Source: Heliopora coerulea (taxonomy: Eukaryota > Cnidaria > Anthozoa > Scleralcyonacea > Helioporidae). Taken from it: a stretch of DNA of 64,000 nt. Every line of letters starts with the position of its first letter. The stretch's first letter is position 1. The DNA lies in assembly GCA_030142905.1 (NCBI GenBank), contig JASJOG010000140.1, forward strand, positions 620,001 to 684,000, in the 5' to 3' direction. Under the pieces are notes generated by a model. It had not been told where the DNA came from. It saw nothing but the letters and a program-made list of their open reading frames with translations, and did no database searches. Positions 1 to 12,942 of this stretch are shown in pieces. A program made the translations under genes and the position numbers.

Positions 1-860
1 GACGATGTCGTTCTTAGAGTCGATTGGCGAATATTGGCCAACGCAAAATGTAACGCAGAAAAGCTCACTTGAAGTCAACTTTTTCACGATAGAATTGTCA
101 CCCACGCGAACTTTTACGTCCACTGGGAATCGGCCTTGAGACAATCAAGTAAGGGGAAACTTTACTTTTGTACGCATATTTAGTGCTGGTAACCTTTCAT
201 TTGGAACATTAAGCTCATGTTTTTGCTGTTTGTGTTGTCGAAAAAGGAAGGTACCAAACAATTCTTAAATAACCAAACACTTATATTAGATCCCGAGGGT
301 TGTTAAGAGCGCTCAAGCACTTTATCAAATATTGTGGAGCACGACATGGTAAAGAATATTGCGCAATATTATCATTTAAATGTCGTGCAATGGCACCATA
401 CAGCACAGTCGCAGCACTTAAACACGGAGCGACGCTATAAAACGGTAAGCTCCTCTCACAATTCTGGCTTCGTATGGCGGTTGCATGTTCCAAAATGGCG
501 GACACTTTGAAGCGTGACTGAACTGGACAGCGTAGAGCTACACAAGCGTGTCCTAGAGCCTAAAGCTTACGGAAATACTTTTAAAATGTGTTTTAAGATA
601 CAGCTAAACAATATATAAAGCAATAAATGGCTGAACATGCCACATTTACTGATTTTTCTGGTTGTTATACGTCGTATTATAATCATTCGAGACGTCCTGC
701 GCATCTTCATTCACTTATAGTCATCCTACCCGCGCAGTGTTTGGGCACGATTCACATTTTATTACGTCCGCGATGTGTCATAGCCATCTGTATTCTTTTT
801 GGCGAATACTTGAAGCTTGTAATATTATAAACATAAACAAAACCTGGCGCCACTTTCAAA
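1..860. other. No supported gene
   Basis: AT-rich sequence with only short open frames that lack codon or domain signals. I see no repeat boundary or RNA gene here. Confidence 0.4.
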
Positions 861-876
861 TTCATTTGTGGCAAAT

Positions 877-1314
877 ATGCTCGGTGGCTCTCATCCAACA
901 GTTCGGACTTCTACCTCTGTGCAAAGCACAACTCCGCGTTCTGCAGGGCTTAGCAAGTATGATCGCAATAAAGCCTACTGCCAGAAGAATAAAAGTGCAA
1001 TTAAAGAGAGCAAGGCCTACTACGGCTTCAAAATCGAAGTGAAACGCGATGAGGAAGGGCGCTTGGTAGAAGTACGTAAAAAGATCAACACCGTGAGGAA
1101 TCAGTTACTGTCGAACGGAAAACCAGCAGGAAATATTGAAGTGATGGAATTGCTCTTGGATTGTTGGCTCAGTCAAAACAGTTCGAATGGCCAACAGGCG
1201 CAAAATATTATCCAGGCAGCAACGTCGTTGCAAACAAATTCACCTCCTATATTCTCCTCAATTGAACGTGATATCTGTCCACAGGAAATTAGTCTCAACT
1301 CAATTGACCAATAA
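877..1314 (+). CDS. Small hypothetical protein, 145 aa
   Basis: An open frame from ATG 877 to TAA 1314 encodes 145 residues. It has a Ser/Thr-rich start, a basic middle (many Lys/Arg near residues 28-75) and a leucine-rich stretch (MELLLDCWLSQ) around residue 90. I recognise no family, signal peptide or membrane segment. The frame is also open a few codons upstream of the ATG, so a longer start or a splice acceptor is possible. A candidate AATAAA polyadenylation signal lies about 100 bases downstream near 1412. It could be a short single-exon gene, a terminal exon, or the N-terminal ORF of a transposon. Confidence that it is translated is low to moderate. Confidence 0.35.
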   Translation: MLGGSHPTVRTSTSVQSTTPRSAGLSKYDRNKAYCQKNKSAIKESKAYYGFKIEVKRDEEGRLVEVRKKINTVRNQLLSNGKPAGNIEVMELLLDCWLSQNSSNGQQAQNIIQAATSLQTNSPPIFSSIERDICPQEISLNSIDQ

Positions 1315-1319
1315 CATGC

Positions 1320-4300
1320 GACCTTTCCTTAATCATAATTGACAGGCTGAGAAACTCAGCCTCTTCTTATACGATCGCTCCGTGTTTAAACTCCTCTCTT
1401 TTTTCCCAAGTTAATAAACAGCAATGGTTGTCTATAAAAAATTCGTATGACCAACTTATTAAGCTGATTATACATCGATCAACTAAGTCGTGGTCAAGAA
1501 CATATTTTAAGAGTTTGATTTCGTTCAAACCTCAAAAACACTTGAATGGCATGCCTAGAAATAATACAAACTGGCTTACATGGTGCACGCACTCACATCT
1601 CTCGCGTTATTTCAAGGGGTGCATGGTTTTGGCACAGGCACTCCCGATTAAGGTTTAGCCAATCCAGTGTCTACTTGAGGGGTGCTCAGATTGGGTTGGA
1701 GCCTGCCCTTGTTTAGGCAGAGCCAATTAGAAGTCTTATTCAGTGCGAAAGTGAGCACCTGTAATTATGTTCAGCCAATGAAATTTTCTTTTTCATTCTG
1801 TTCCTAATTTGAATTTCCAAACAACATATTGGGGTGGCTATTTAGCAAACCACAAGTAATCTCACGTCACAATCTCACTGCACTGTAAATGAAAAAGGGT
1901 TAAAACGAACCAATAAATGGGACCAAAACGGTTAGCACAAAATAGATCTTTTGGGGGGCAGGGTCAAAATGGCACCTGACATGGTCGCCCCTGAGGGGTG
2001 ACTTGGCCCTTCCGGCGTAAAGCTGTTTCAGCTTTTAAACAGGGACATTCGCGGGGCTGTTTTGGAAAATCAAGGAGTTCATTTGGTTCCTATTCGGTGC
2101 AACAGTGCCCCCTTTAAAGCGTTGGTTTAGCTTCCATTGTGGGAATATTTTAACTGCGTAGTACGAGGGTAGTTTCAGCTTCAATGAACTGGCACTTTGG
2201 AATCAATAGAGCTGATTTAGCTTGATGATCGTGCCAAATTATGGCACCAGGAGGGTCGATTTGGGCACTCATTTGAACTATAATCGGCGAAAAATGGACT
2301 AATTTAATGCTGAATTTACTATCCTTTGCCGATTTGGCTCCTTTACATATGGGCAAATTCAGCTCTAATGAAGAGGCCGGTCAAAACCGTTGGGGCCGAT
2401 TTTACTTTCTTTGATGGAACAAATTTATAGTATCGTAGAAGTTAATTTGATTCCTCTTCTGAGCGATATATGAGTGAGCCAAATAATTCGAATTTTATGC
2501 TGACTTTGCCATCCCAAGCTATTTTAGCCTCTCTGAACGAGAGGTTCAGCTCAGGCAAATAAGAGCTCCACAACCCACTGAGCCGATTTAGTTTTCTGAT
2601 TCTAATCTTTTAAAGAAACAAAGCTAACAATTGATTTGGCTACATTTTGAGCCATGAAAGATCTAAAATGTTCATTTTCTGGCTTGTAACAGTTAGCTGA
2701 TTCAAACCAAAGATAAAATAAAACAAAGCAACAAGACACACATCTGGAGAAAATACTCATTGTAAGGTAAGTTGAACAAAAAATAAAAGAATTGTATTTG
2801 GAAAGTGAACAAATGGAGTAGCATAATCATATTTTTGCATGTAATGGTTAAACTGTTTGAACTCATAAAGCTCTCAATGATAACATTAACCTGCAGCTCA
2901 GTAAGCTAATACAACTCTGAAACAAATTAGACATGGTAGTCAAAATATCTATGACAACACATTGAAGTATTATTAAACCCTTACTGGCAATTGGCTGCCA
3001 AGTTTATTCCTTCCCAAGTATTATTAATAGTGGCTTAAAAGGACAAAACACTTTTGGTATTACTATAATGAACAAGAAAACATAGAAACTTGCCAACAAG
3101 GCAAGAATTCTCTTAACACATCAGTTGTTTGGAATTGTAGAGAACTTACTTCTTCAACTAATATGAATAATCAATCCTGCTCCAGCATGCATCCATTTAC
3201 ACGTATTTACAATCCTGCACAAACCTAAAAATAAAATTAAGTAAATTATAATTGGTTGAAAGACAAGTCATTCTTACCAATTCACCCATGTTTTCTGTAG
3301 TTATTTTAACCAGCTAAACAGGGATATTTCTTAATATCCAGTACAGACATCTCTACTCAGTTCACCAACCAAGCTCTCGCCATGGTTCCCCATGGTCAAG
3401 CCTAATTCAGACTTTCAAAACTTAAGTAGCACAACTTTTAAAGTCAACCAAATGAAGTCATCTACCACAGTGCACACAGTGGATTTTTCATGAGATAAAA
3501 AAATCTCATTTTTTTTTTTTTTTTTTTAGTGAAGCTTTCCACACCAGGGTAAATATGTATTAATAAAAGCAGTTGCAGGTTTCACCATTTATTTATAATT
3601 TGTTTTGAGCTTTCAACCCATCTACAGAGGAGCAGTGGACATTAGACCACATCAACTGATGTGAACTACCAGTGACATTTGAACACTGCTTCCCATAAGA
3701 TAGTCTGGAAACCCTGAACAAATAATATCATGTGTACTGCATACATGTTAAAACCAGCAATTTTGATATTTATTACTATGTAATTCCCTTTTTGTCTGCA
3801 CATTCTAAAATAACTTTTGTCAAGGGAATATTCAACCCACTGATTCCACAGTATATTCCTATAGACAATCAAAAAATTCCAGCATTAGCCACAGTTAAAT
3901 GGAAACTAGCCATTTTATTAAAGATTGGTAATAAAATCAAATGATGCTTCAAGATTCAGTCTGCCATTCAATACAAAAAGCTCAAATAAACTTACAGTGA
4001 AAGCAGGTAACTTCTTGCATTCCAATAATCTTTATTACCATAAAATGTTTCAGCCTTTTGGCCTTTTTCAGTTAAAAGCTACAAGCAAAAATACTTAAAA
4101 ACTTTAATGCATATATTCGTTTTAAACATGCATGTCAGATTAATAGATTGCTCACTTATTTTGATTATTTCTGTTATCTTGAAAGGACAAATGTTTCATA
4201 TTTAGAAATACATGTGGTGAAAACAAACCTAGTATCAAGTCATGCACAACAACCAAAATGTTACAGGATGCCCTAAGTTAAAAATTGCACATTTTCAAAG

Positions 4301-6580
4301 AATGCCCTTCATTTAATTCTGAATTTACACACAAGAAGGACAGTTTCTTAATGTATGTCAGTGCCTGACAAATTTTGAAATCTGGCTAAGCAGCAACCCA
4401 AAGCTATAAATATCTGTAGCACCATGTGAAGGATAATACCCATCAAATAATGCAAGATTATGTGCCAATAGTCAAGTTTGAAAAAATTCTCCTGATTACT
4501 TGGTTACCTTTAGTACTCCCTCATTAATTATCCTTATTGAAATATACTAGTTTTGGTTAAGTCACAATGGACAGTAAAAAAACAACAAAACTTCATCACA
4601 ACACTTGCCCAGGATTTCTATCCAATCATTCAGTACAAGAGAAATAGGAGCTATAATCTTCAATGATGAAAATAACATGGAGCATTTTGAATCAGCCAGA
4701 CTAGAAAATCTCATAAGTAATTTGGAATTAACATCAAGGGCATTCCCAAACATAAAAGGGAAATTTAAGTTAAAATAGACATCTTTCAAATCATATCCCT
4801 TTTTCATTTCAAAACTAATATTCTTTTGCTGCAAAAATCACAGATTCACCTGGAACATAATAACTTCAAAACCTTACAAAACCAAAACAAACCTTTTTTC
4901 CCCAAAAAAATCCCTCCACTTTAAAACAGCAATTACCTGATCTCTTCATAATCTTTGCATTTATAGATTTTTCAAAATTCAGGTGTGATAGCAAATTATA
5001 ATAATTGGCCTTCAATTTTGACATTTTAAGAGAATCTAGTTCTGCACATTTTATTCTCTGAACCTCACCGTGCAGCTTACTGCATAATTTTTATATTTCA
5101 AATAAGCTACAGATATCTTTGACCATTAATTGCCTCTTTCAGTTGCTGTATTCTGTATGTTCAATGTATTTTTTGACACATTGGTGCATGTTTAGTGTTG
5201 GAAAAAATTGTTCTGTATAGCCCATGTTTTATCATAGTACAGACCATAGAAATGTGATTAAATAATATATTTTCCATATCAAACATCACACATGTAAAAG
5301 TTTAATATAACAACAAAGATAAATGCTACACAGTACTACATACTCTTAAACATACATGCCAACCATACCAATTTAGGTGGTACAATACCAATTTGAGTGC
5401 TAATGTATCTCCATACCGACAATGTATGAAATAGTACCGCTTTAAATATTTTCTACAATTTTCATACCGGTTTGACAACACCGCACGAACGCACCACGGG
5501 CGTGGGCCAAGGTGACAATCGGAGGCACAGAGTAAATAATCAACCAGAGGTCCAACTCGCGTGAAAATTTGTCCTTAATTTTTTATGCTCATGCGCTGGC
5601 CGCCTTGTTCCTGGCAAGTACCCCCGGCACTTTTGACCATTCCCGCGACTTTTTCTGGTTAAATGTAAACACGGCAAAGTTTAATTCATAACAATGTAAA
5701 AATACAAAAAATTACTTAATCTTATCAACCCTACGACGAAGGAAGTACGGGGTGGTCTAGGGATTTTTGCCTGGTAGTTCAAACAACAAAAAAGGCTTTA
5801 CCAAAGGACGAAACACGGTAGCCTCTGTTAACTGATGTCGTCAGCAAAAACAGGATAAGAATCATACCAGATATAGTGCAAATTATCTATTTAGACAAAC
5901 AACAACGCCAGTTTCTTGAGTACTTCTCGACTTCATGCAAATCATCGCAAGACTACAATTCTCATATATTATTTTAATTATATACTATTACTTGGTCCAG
6001 CAGTTTTTTTAACGCAGAGATGTGGAGGCAAAGTTGTTGGGAACGATCGATAAAGTTAGCTCCATCAGGTTCGACATTGTGATGTTTGAGAAACGTAAGA
6101 GCATGGATATATTAGGTTCGACATTGTTGCAGTTGTTTCACTCCTTGGCTTTTATCTCCAAAAGATCCTCGAGTTTTGTTTTGCCTTTTATCACTCCCTC
6201 TACCTCGGACATAATCATGCGATTGTTTTCAGATGATATATTGAAATCGCCTGTTTCGATCTGCCAATGCATGCTTGCTTGGTAAGCTAAAAACACTAAT
6301 TTACTCCACAATTTACTGAAAACTTCCAGGAGGAACTTTTAGTCCATTGAATGTATTTGACTACGCTAAAATCCTTCTAACCTTGGCAATATTAAAAAAA
6401 AAAATAAAAAAATGGTGCAAACTTGAGTAGACATCAATTCCGAAAGAAAATACTGACCAAATATTTTTTCTAGCCACCTCCTTTGCCTCTGCAACCTTAA
6501 TTTGACAATACCAAGACTACAATACATTGAGATGGTCAAAATATTTAGGTTTTGGTTCAGATAAAAACATGCCTGTGAAT
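1320..6580. other. Long non-coding stretch
   Basis: About 5 kb with only short stop-limited frames. It holds a T tract near 3510-3528 and many AT-rich low-complexity stretches. I see no protein domain, LTR, terminal inverted repeat or tRNA. Confidence 0.4.
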
Positions 6581-6906
6581 GTTTGCCTGAAGACGCTTGC
6601 CAGGAACATGACGACCCTTTATTTAATGAGATGCACGAGTCAACATGCGCGAAAACACAAACATCAGAGGTGCTGACAGCGAGTGGGACTTCAGGTCGAT
6701 TATTTACACTGTGTCAGAGGTTACTGGTTCAATGTCTGTCAGGGGCTGAGAAATATTTTTCTGTGTGCCAAAGTATTAGAAATAAGTGAACTAACATTAT
6801 TATTAATGCCATAACGTTGAATTATAATCCCCTCTACTTTGCCTCTATGTTTATCAAACGCTATTCACTTTGCTTTAGGTAAATAATTGTACAATGAAGC
6901 GGTGAA

Positions 6907-7633
6907 ATGTACGATGAAGCGGTGAAATGGCGGAAGAATATATTTAAAGTTCCATTGGGGAAATCAGGCAAAGACTTTATTGGATTACAATCTGAATGGC
7001 TAATGGGATTTAACAACAAAGATGTCTTTATGGGAATTGCACTGAAGGTTTATATGACTCTTCCTATGATTCTTTTACAAAAACCTTCAGCTTCATCGAA
7101 AGCAAAAGATCATTCCCAAGCTTTACTTCGTACAATGGATTGTCTAAAAAAAGGTGATTTCACCCTCCTTCTATCTGAATGTCGAAATATTCAACAACAA
7201 ATACAACCAAAGAAATCTACCGCAAAGTTCTCTAAAACATTTGCAAAGCTGATGTTTCAGGGGAAGATTAATGCTTCTCTGCGTCTTCTAAGTGACGAAA
7301 CATGCGGTGGGGTATTGCCATTATCCGAAGAAGATTTTCAAAGTCTACGGGAGAAGCATCCATCTCCTGCTGAAATAAAATCTGATAGTCTCCTTCATGG
7401 CCCAATTGCCGACCTCTCTAATGTATCGGTGGCAGTGGACGAACGAGATGTTTTAGCGATAGCTAAAACATTAAAGGGAGCTGCTGGTCCTTCGGGTCTC
7501 GATGCTAATCAGTATATTCGAATGTTATACTCAGAGCAATTTCATCGCGAAGGTAAAGTCCTTCGTGAACAAATTACCCTGTTATCTAAGAAGATCTCTA
7601 CAGAATGTCTTGATCCTTCGTGTCTAGAAGCCT
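6907..7633 (+). pseudogene. Retroelement ORF, N-terminal part (interrupted)
   Basis: About 242 residues of the retroelement ORF up to the LINE insertion. The segment ends with a conserved AAGPSGLDANQY stretch near residue 197, which in this family directly precedes the RT fingers. It continues in the next block (VANRLIPTDKSPGVRPIG) once the inserted sequence is discounted. A charged region before residue 150 has no motif I can name. The ATG at 6907 is the first in frame but may not be the true start, because the family normally extends further N-terminally and the upstream frame has decayed. Confidence 0.7.
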
Positions 7634-7970
7634 ATACAAGGCTTTAAGTATAGAGCCGCTGTGATCTGGAATGCCCAATAATTAGAGGACAAAATTTATG
7701 AGCTTTGAGATTTAGTATTTTTAATTGTAAATAGCTTTGAATTTTAGTATTTTTAATTGTAAATAGTTTGGTTTTTATTTTTAGTATTACCATTTAAAAG
7801 CTCTGATGTAATTATCCTTATTTCTTATTTTCTCTTTTTAATTTCTTATGTGTGCAACACGGCCTAATGAAAAACAACTGAACATTTTTTCCTGTAAATA
7901 TATTTTATTATTGGTTGATTAGTTACCGTGTATAAATAAGATTGATTAAATAAATAAATAAATAAATAAA
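7634..7970 (+). mobile_element. 5'-truncated LINE 3' end nested in the RT element
   Basis: The insert begins with a fragment that reads KYRAAVIWNA, the C-terminal signature of CR1/L2/Jockey-type LINE ORF2 proteins. It continues with AT-rich 3' UTR and ends in a (TAAA)n tail at about 7947-7970. Removing it rejoins the host RT frame. Any target duplication is at most a few bases (TAT on both sides). The insertion therefore postdates the RT element. Confidence 0.7.
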
Positions 7971-7976
7971 TATGTT

Positions 7977-9190
7977 GCTAATAGGCTTATTCCGACAGAC
8001 AAATCTCCAGGTGTACGACCGATTGGGATTGGCGAGATCTCAAGGCGCCTAGTTGGAAAAGTTTTGGCGAGGGTTTTTAAGCAAGATTTTAAACAGGCTG
8101 CGGGTCCGATTCAAGTTTGTGGTGGACACGAAGCTGGAGCAGAAGCTGGAATTCACGCTATGCATCAAATTTGGGATGAGGAAAATACCGAAGGGATTTT
8201 ACTTATTGACGCCAGTAATGCTTTTAATTCGTTAAATCGTAAGGTCGCCCTTCACAACATCCTGATATTATGTCCAAGGCCAGCAATTGCCATATTAAAC
8301 ACCTATCGAAGGCCCTCTCGATTATTTGTTGTTGGTGGTAGAGAATTACAATCGCAAGAAGGTACCACACAGGGTGACCAAATCGCTATGCCATCTTATG
8401 CTGTTTCAGTTGCTGCGTTGATAGTTTTTCTCCATATCAAACAGACTGAAGTGAAGCAGGCCTGGTTGGCCAATGATTGTACAGCTGCTGGAAGTTTATG
8501 CGCTATATTAAAATTCCTTAACATGATAATAATTGAAGGCGAAAAATATGGATATCTTGTTAACACTGGAAAATCTTGGCTAATAATTAAGAACTCGTGT
8601 GATCTAGAGAGAGCTACTGAGTTATTTAAAAACCATGATATCAAGTTAAGTACCGAAGGTCAAAGCTTCTTGGGTGCTGTTATTGGTTCTACTTCTTTTA
8701 AAGAGAAGTATGCTAACAACAAAGTGTCTGTGTGGTGTAATGAATTAGAACGATTGAGTTCAATTGCAAAATCCCAACCGCATACAGCATGTTCGACATT
8801 TGTACATGAGTACAAACACAAGTTTACATACTTCATGAGGACTATTCCCAATGCAGCCCATTTGTTTCAGTCTGTTGACAACATTATTAGCACAGAATTT
8901 ATACCATCTATATTTGGCCAAGAAATCTCCCATTTAGATGGGCAATTGTATGCTTCGCCTATACGGGATGGTGGTCTCGGAATACCATGCATTCCTGATG
9001 ATGCAGATTTTGAGTTATATTCGTCAAAGGCCTTAAGTGCACCTTTGTCTGCACTAACTATTTCACAATCATTTAACCAACTTCCTCGTCCTGATTCAAT
9101 TGTTAATGCGAGGTTACTTGTTCGTTACTACAGGGCTCAAAGAGCAAGAAATGCTTCAGACTTGCTTTATCAACAACTGACGCCGCGAAT
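7977..9190 (+). pseudogene. Reverse transcriptase domain with altered active site
   Basis: RT palm motifs appear in order: GVRPIGIGEISRR, then LLIDASNAFNSLNR (motif A with its Asp), then EGTTQGDQIAMP (motif B). The motif C position normally reads YADD in this family. Here it reads LAND (8466-8477), so the Tyr and the first catalytic Asp are both lost. Together with the downstream frameshift near 9180 this copy cannot be catalytic. The frame ends prematurely at 9212, while the homologous sequence continues one frame over from about 9188. Confidence 0.75.
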
Positions 9191-9952
9191 CAGTCGCGAA
9201 CAATCAGATTAGCATGTCATAAAGGAGCTTCAGGATGGTTAAATGTTTTACCTCTTGAAGATGAAGGATTTTCCTTCAATAAGGAAGGATTCAAAGATGC
9301 TCTTGCCCTGAGATATGACAAACACATACCTGATTTACCGAATGAGTGTCCTTGTGGAAAATCATTCAATCCCAATCACGCTATGGATTGCAAGAAAGGA
9401 GGCTTTATTCACGCGCATCACGATAATCTTAGAAAATTGGAGGTGGCTTTATTATCTGAAGTGTGTAAAGACGTTTCTGTAGAACCACACTTACAGCCAG
9501 TTACGGGAGAAGAGTTTGATTTGTGATCGGCCAATACAGAAGATGAAGCACGTCTGGATGTTAAAGCAAGGGGTTTCTACAGGCAAGGCCAATGTGCATT
9601 CTTCGATATTAGAATAGCTTATTTGAATGCTGTGTCAAATAAATCCCAAGCCACTGAAAAGATCTTGCTTCGTCATGAGAACGAGAAGAAGAGGGCGTAT
9701 AACAGAAGGGTAATCGAAATACAGCAAGGAGTATTTACACCTTCAGTTTTTGGCACCAATGGAGCAATGGGAAAAGAATGTGCAATATTTCACAAAATTC
9801 TTGCCAAGAAACTTGCTGTAAAATATGATAAACCATATTCAATGATTATGCCCTATTTAAGAACAAAAATCTCATTTTGTCTTTTAAGATCATCTTTGCT
9901 ATGTTTGAGGGGCACTAGATGTCCTTCTTATCTCAATGAAATTAATTTCTAG
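9188..9952 (+). pseudogene. CCHC + PD-(D/E)XK-like endonuclease C-terminus
   Basis: The block reads from ACHKGASGWLN through a C-x-C-x7-H-x4-C motif (CPCGKSFNPNHAMDC) to an ARLDVKAR...FFDIRI pair. The spacing suggests the Asp and D-x-R/K positions of a restriction-like endonuclease fold. A conserved HENEKKRAYNRRV stretch follows, and the frame ends at 9952. A TGA at 9524-9526 interrupts it in frame. In R2-type elements the equivalent domain nicks the target DNA for target-primed reverse transcription; that role here is inferred from domain order. Confidence 0.7.
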
Positions 9953-9959
9953 AATACGT

Positions 9960-12750
9960 TTTACTTTTTTATTCTTTTAAGTATTTGTTTGATATTTTAT
10001 AATTCTTGTTTTAAACAATGAATAAAATCTTCAATCATCATAGTTGTTAAAGTAAATATACTAACTAGGCACCTGATAAATTTATATGGGCCCAATCACC
10101 TCTTGGCCACTCCATTCCATCCCCTGTGAAATAGGATCATCTTTACCATAGTTCTCCTTTTTGCTACCGTATCTTGTTATTGTGGTGAAATGAATCATAA
10201 TAAAGTGCAACTGCCAACACCATAAAGTTTATCAACTGTAACTGACAGAATCCAGAATGCACTGCTCAAAATAACATTACAATATTATGTCATTGCTATC
10301 TGCAAACTCCCAGACTTCATACTGGGTGTGTTTAGTTTACTGCATGATCATTACTTGAAAACTTACAAAACATAGTTTGTTGCACTTTTCAAATCTCTTC
10401 TGATATTGCAAGCATTCTTTATCACCAACTTGCATTGGTCTTTAGCATGCTTTCTTCATCATTGTTGTTCCTCTTCATAATTATTTTCCTATTTTATTTT
10501 CTTGGAAGTTGCTTCCAAGAATACCTGGACCAACAATACCTTTATTGATTGGAAAGAAAAAGATGTATTTCATGATACACCAATAATGCCAAATTATTTT
10601 ACCAAATTACTGGTTGCTTTTTTCTTAAAATTGTCATCCTATGAAGTAAACATTAAGCACCTTAGACTTCAAACATGGTGCAGTGAATGTCAGTAGCAAT
10701 GGTGAAATCACATTATTGAGGATGAATGGAAGTGTGACACTAAAGATTGCTTCATTTAATGTCTATCACTTAAGGGGCTTGCACCCAACTCTACAGAATA
10801 AAATCGTACTGTACAATTAACCTGAATATAAGTAAAAGGTGCACCCATGCTCATTGATCAGTTAAAATACATTTACACGAGGAAAAAAAAAACAACTGAT
10901 GCAACTGATGCCCAAAATACTGTGGTCAGTTGACTATAAAAAGTTCATTCAACTCAGCTTTATAAGTTTCTGATGGCAAGCTGGTCAAATACATTATTGA
11001 TTACTTACACTAGAAAAATCTCATTAAGTTATTTTATTTCAAAGAAAGGCAAAATTCTCACTTCATCTTCCAGCAATACCATCTAAGAAATGACTTGTTG
11101 ACCTTGCAATAAAAACATATTTTGGGGAAACAGATAACCAATTCATTGCTGACTTGAACTGACAGTCAATTTGACTGACTTAATGATCTTTGTTCTTCTT
11201 CTAACATTCTCTTCTTTACATAATCCTACCTTGAATAACTAAATTTATAGAATTTTTTACTTTTTTAACTCTATTAAAACTTCGACTTATGAATGCACTA
11301 GATATCAAATTTAACAATCCAGAACTAAACTCTGGTTTAAGACTAGGAAAGAACCATAACATTTTGTTGAATTTTTGTTGACTTTGTTTTTACATCTTGT
11401 TTTGTAACCAATACTGTAATCAGTGTCCTGACACTTACATTTACATGTAAATAATGACAGCCAAATATTCATCAGTGATTCTCATTATCTGTTGTGTACA
11501 CATATATAGATGCAGCTTGTTTTTCTAAATATTTACTCTAATGATGACTTTGAAATAAAGTTAAAATATCACAGTTTCAACATTCAACTTTTGTGACTCT
11601 TAATTCATTACTTGAACCATGAGTTTACAAGTTTTATTTCCTGTTTGGAATTTTATTTGTTTTATACAACTTCTCTTAACTGCCATAAACATGCTGGCAT
11701 AAGGATGTTGCCATTGCCTGTAGCATTTGTAAAACAGACACATGATTAACCATCTACTGTAGAGACAGATGCCCTACTCTACTAAATTAAACCATCTGGA
11801 ATTAGCCTTGATCAAATTCTCAAATGTCTCCTTGTCCCTTAAGATGGTTTGTAACCAGTACATGTTTAATGGAAACACTTGTTTCCAGTGTCTGCAGCAG
11901 ATGGCAGTACACTGCAAAAATGTCTAAAGAGCTGAATTATTGCCAGTTTTTAGAATACATATGGTTTTTACTTTAACAATTGAAATTAAATTATTGGATT
12001 GCTGGTAGTTCTTTCTTACAATTCTGTCATAAAGCAAGGTACAAGAACCCTTTCTTGACTGAGGGTATACTCTATCATTTTACTCTGGCTAATTCCCAAC
12101 ATTTTTTTTTGTCAAGGAGAGACCTGACTGACAGGAAAATGGTTAAGACCGTGTGCTGAGACTTTAAATATGAGTTTCATTGGAGTCAGTTTTCTTTACT
12201 GCAGTCAAATAGACACTCTTCATGCTTTGGTTGCTTTACAAGGATATGGCAGGCAGTGCAGATGGAGGGATTTGGCAATATAACAGCTCAAGTATTGAAC
12301 TGTAACTTTGAAACCAGCCTAGAGTTAACATTTGTACATTGCTTTTATCAAAGTAGTTTGCTGACCATAAACCTTAAAGTATTATCCATAAATTCCGTTT
12401 TCCTTGCTATACTGTGGTAAGTATATCACTGAATATCATGGAATTTAAACTTATAGTATGCTTCATCCCATTTATATAACAATTATGCCACAATCAAGGC
12501 TCTTCATCCTTCAACTATGCCATAAGCCCACAACTGGTCATGAAATCAAATAAAAAACCTCTCTAACCGGCAAACTTCAGGTTTATAATTTAAAAATTGT
12601 CTATTGCTGAGATGTTATTCGTCTTCTTTGATTTACGGAAATCATACCAAATGACAAGCCAGTCTCAAAATTATCACCTCAGCTAATGACTTATAGAAAT
12701 TGAACTCCATCGATCATTACATTCTGTACGAAACCTCGCCACATTCCTGT
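9960..12750. other. Non-coding, AT-rich
   Basis: No protein family, tRNA or element terminus is visible. The right end (from about 12170) is part of a diverged duplicated segment listed separately. Confidence 0.4.
12165..12660 (+). repeat. Diverged duplicate segment, copy 1
   Basis: Non-coding sequence that aligns, with many substitutions and small indels, to 43905-44360. Shared landmarks in the same order include a CTGCAGTCAAATAGA-like motif, a CATTTGTACATTGCTTT-like motif, TACTGTGGTA...TATATCACT, and TTGTCTATTGCTGAGAT. Identity looks like roughly 65-75% by eye. It may be an old dispersed repeat or a segmental duplicate. Confidence 0.6.
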
Positions 12751-12769
12751 ACTCCACTATCTACTGTAC

Positions 12770-12942
12770 CTGGAGGAGGAAAATGGTGATTTCAACTTCT
12801 TTCGTGCAGGATTCGACAGTAATGTGAGTTTAACTTTCGTTTCCCTAGCAGCCATTCGACTTCTTACTAACAATTGCATTCCTTTAGGTTTGTCTTGCCC
12901 TTTCATACCCGCAACAAACAGGAAGTCACTGTTCAACTTCAT
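12770..12942 (-). CDS. Possible first exon of an unknown gene
   Basis: On the minus strand an ATG at 12942 opens a basic frame of about 57 codons. It reaches a consensus donor (CCAG then GTACAG) at 12770/12769. The peptide is Lys/Arg-rich with no recognised domain. No partner exon could be identified downstream (lower coordinates), so this may equally be a chance frame. Confidence 0.25.

Larger units (their letters stand above)
6895..9955 (+). mobile_element. Broken RT + restriction-like endonuclease retroelement
   Basis: Three collinear coding blocks, 6907-7633, 7977-9190 and 9188-9952, give the order: N-terminal region, reverse transcriptase, CCHC motif, PD-(D/E)XK-like endonuclease. That order resembles the R2/NeSL-type non-LTR retrotransposons, and I recognise the protein as an abundant family of cnidarian genomes. 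The copy is dead: a LINE fragment of about 340 bp splits block 1 from block 2, the reading frame shifts near 9180, a TGA lies in frame at 9524, and the RT active site is changed. Neither element end nor a target duplication could be placed. A short tandem duplication (about 6892-6927) lies at the start of the readable coding region. Confidence 0.75.

Noticed and set aside
6022..6285. 87-residue frame
   Set aside because: Begins at a non-ATG codon, has no homology I recognise, and sits in low-complexity AT-rich sequence.
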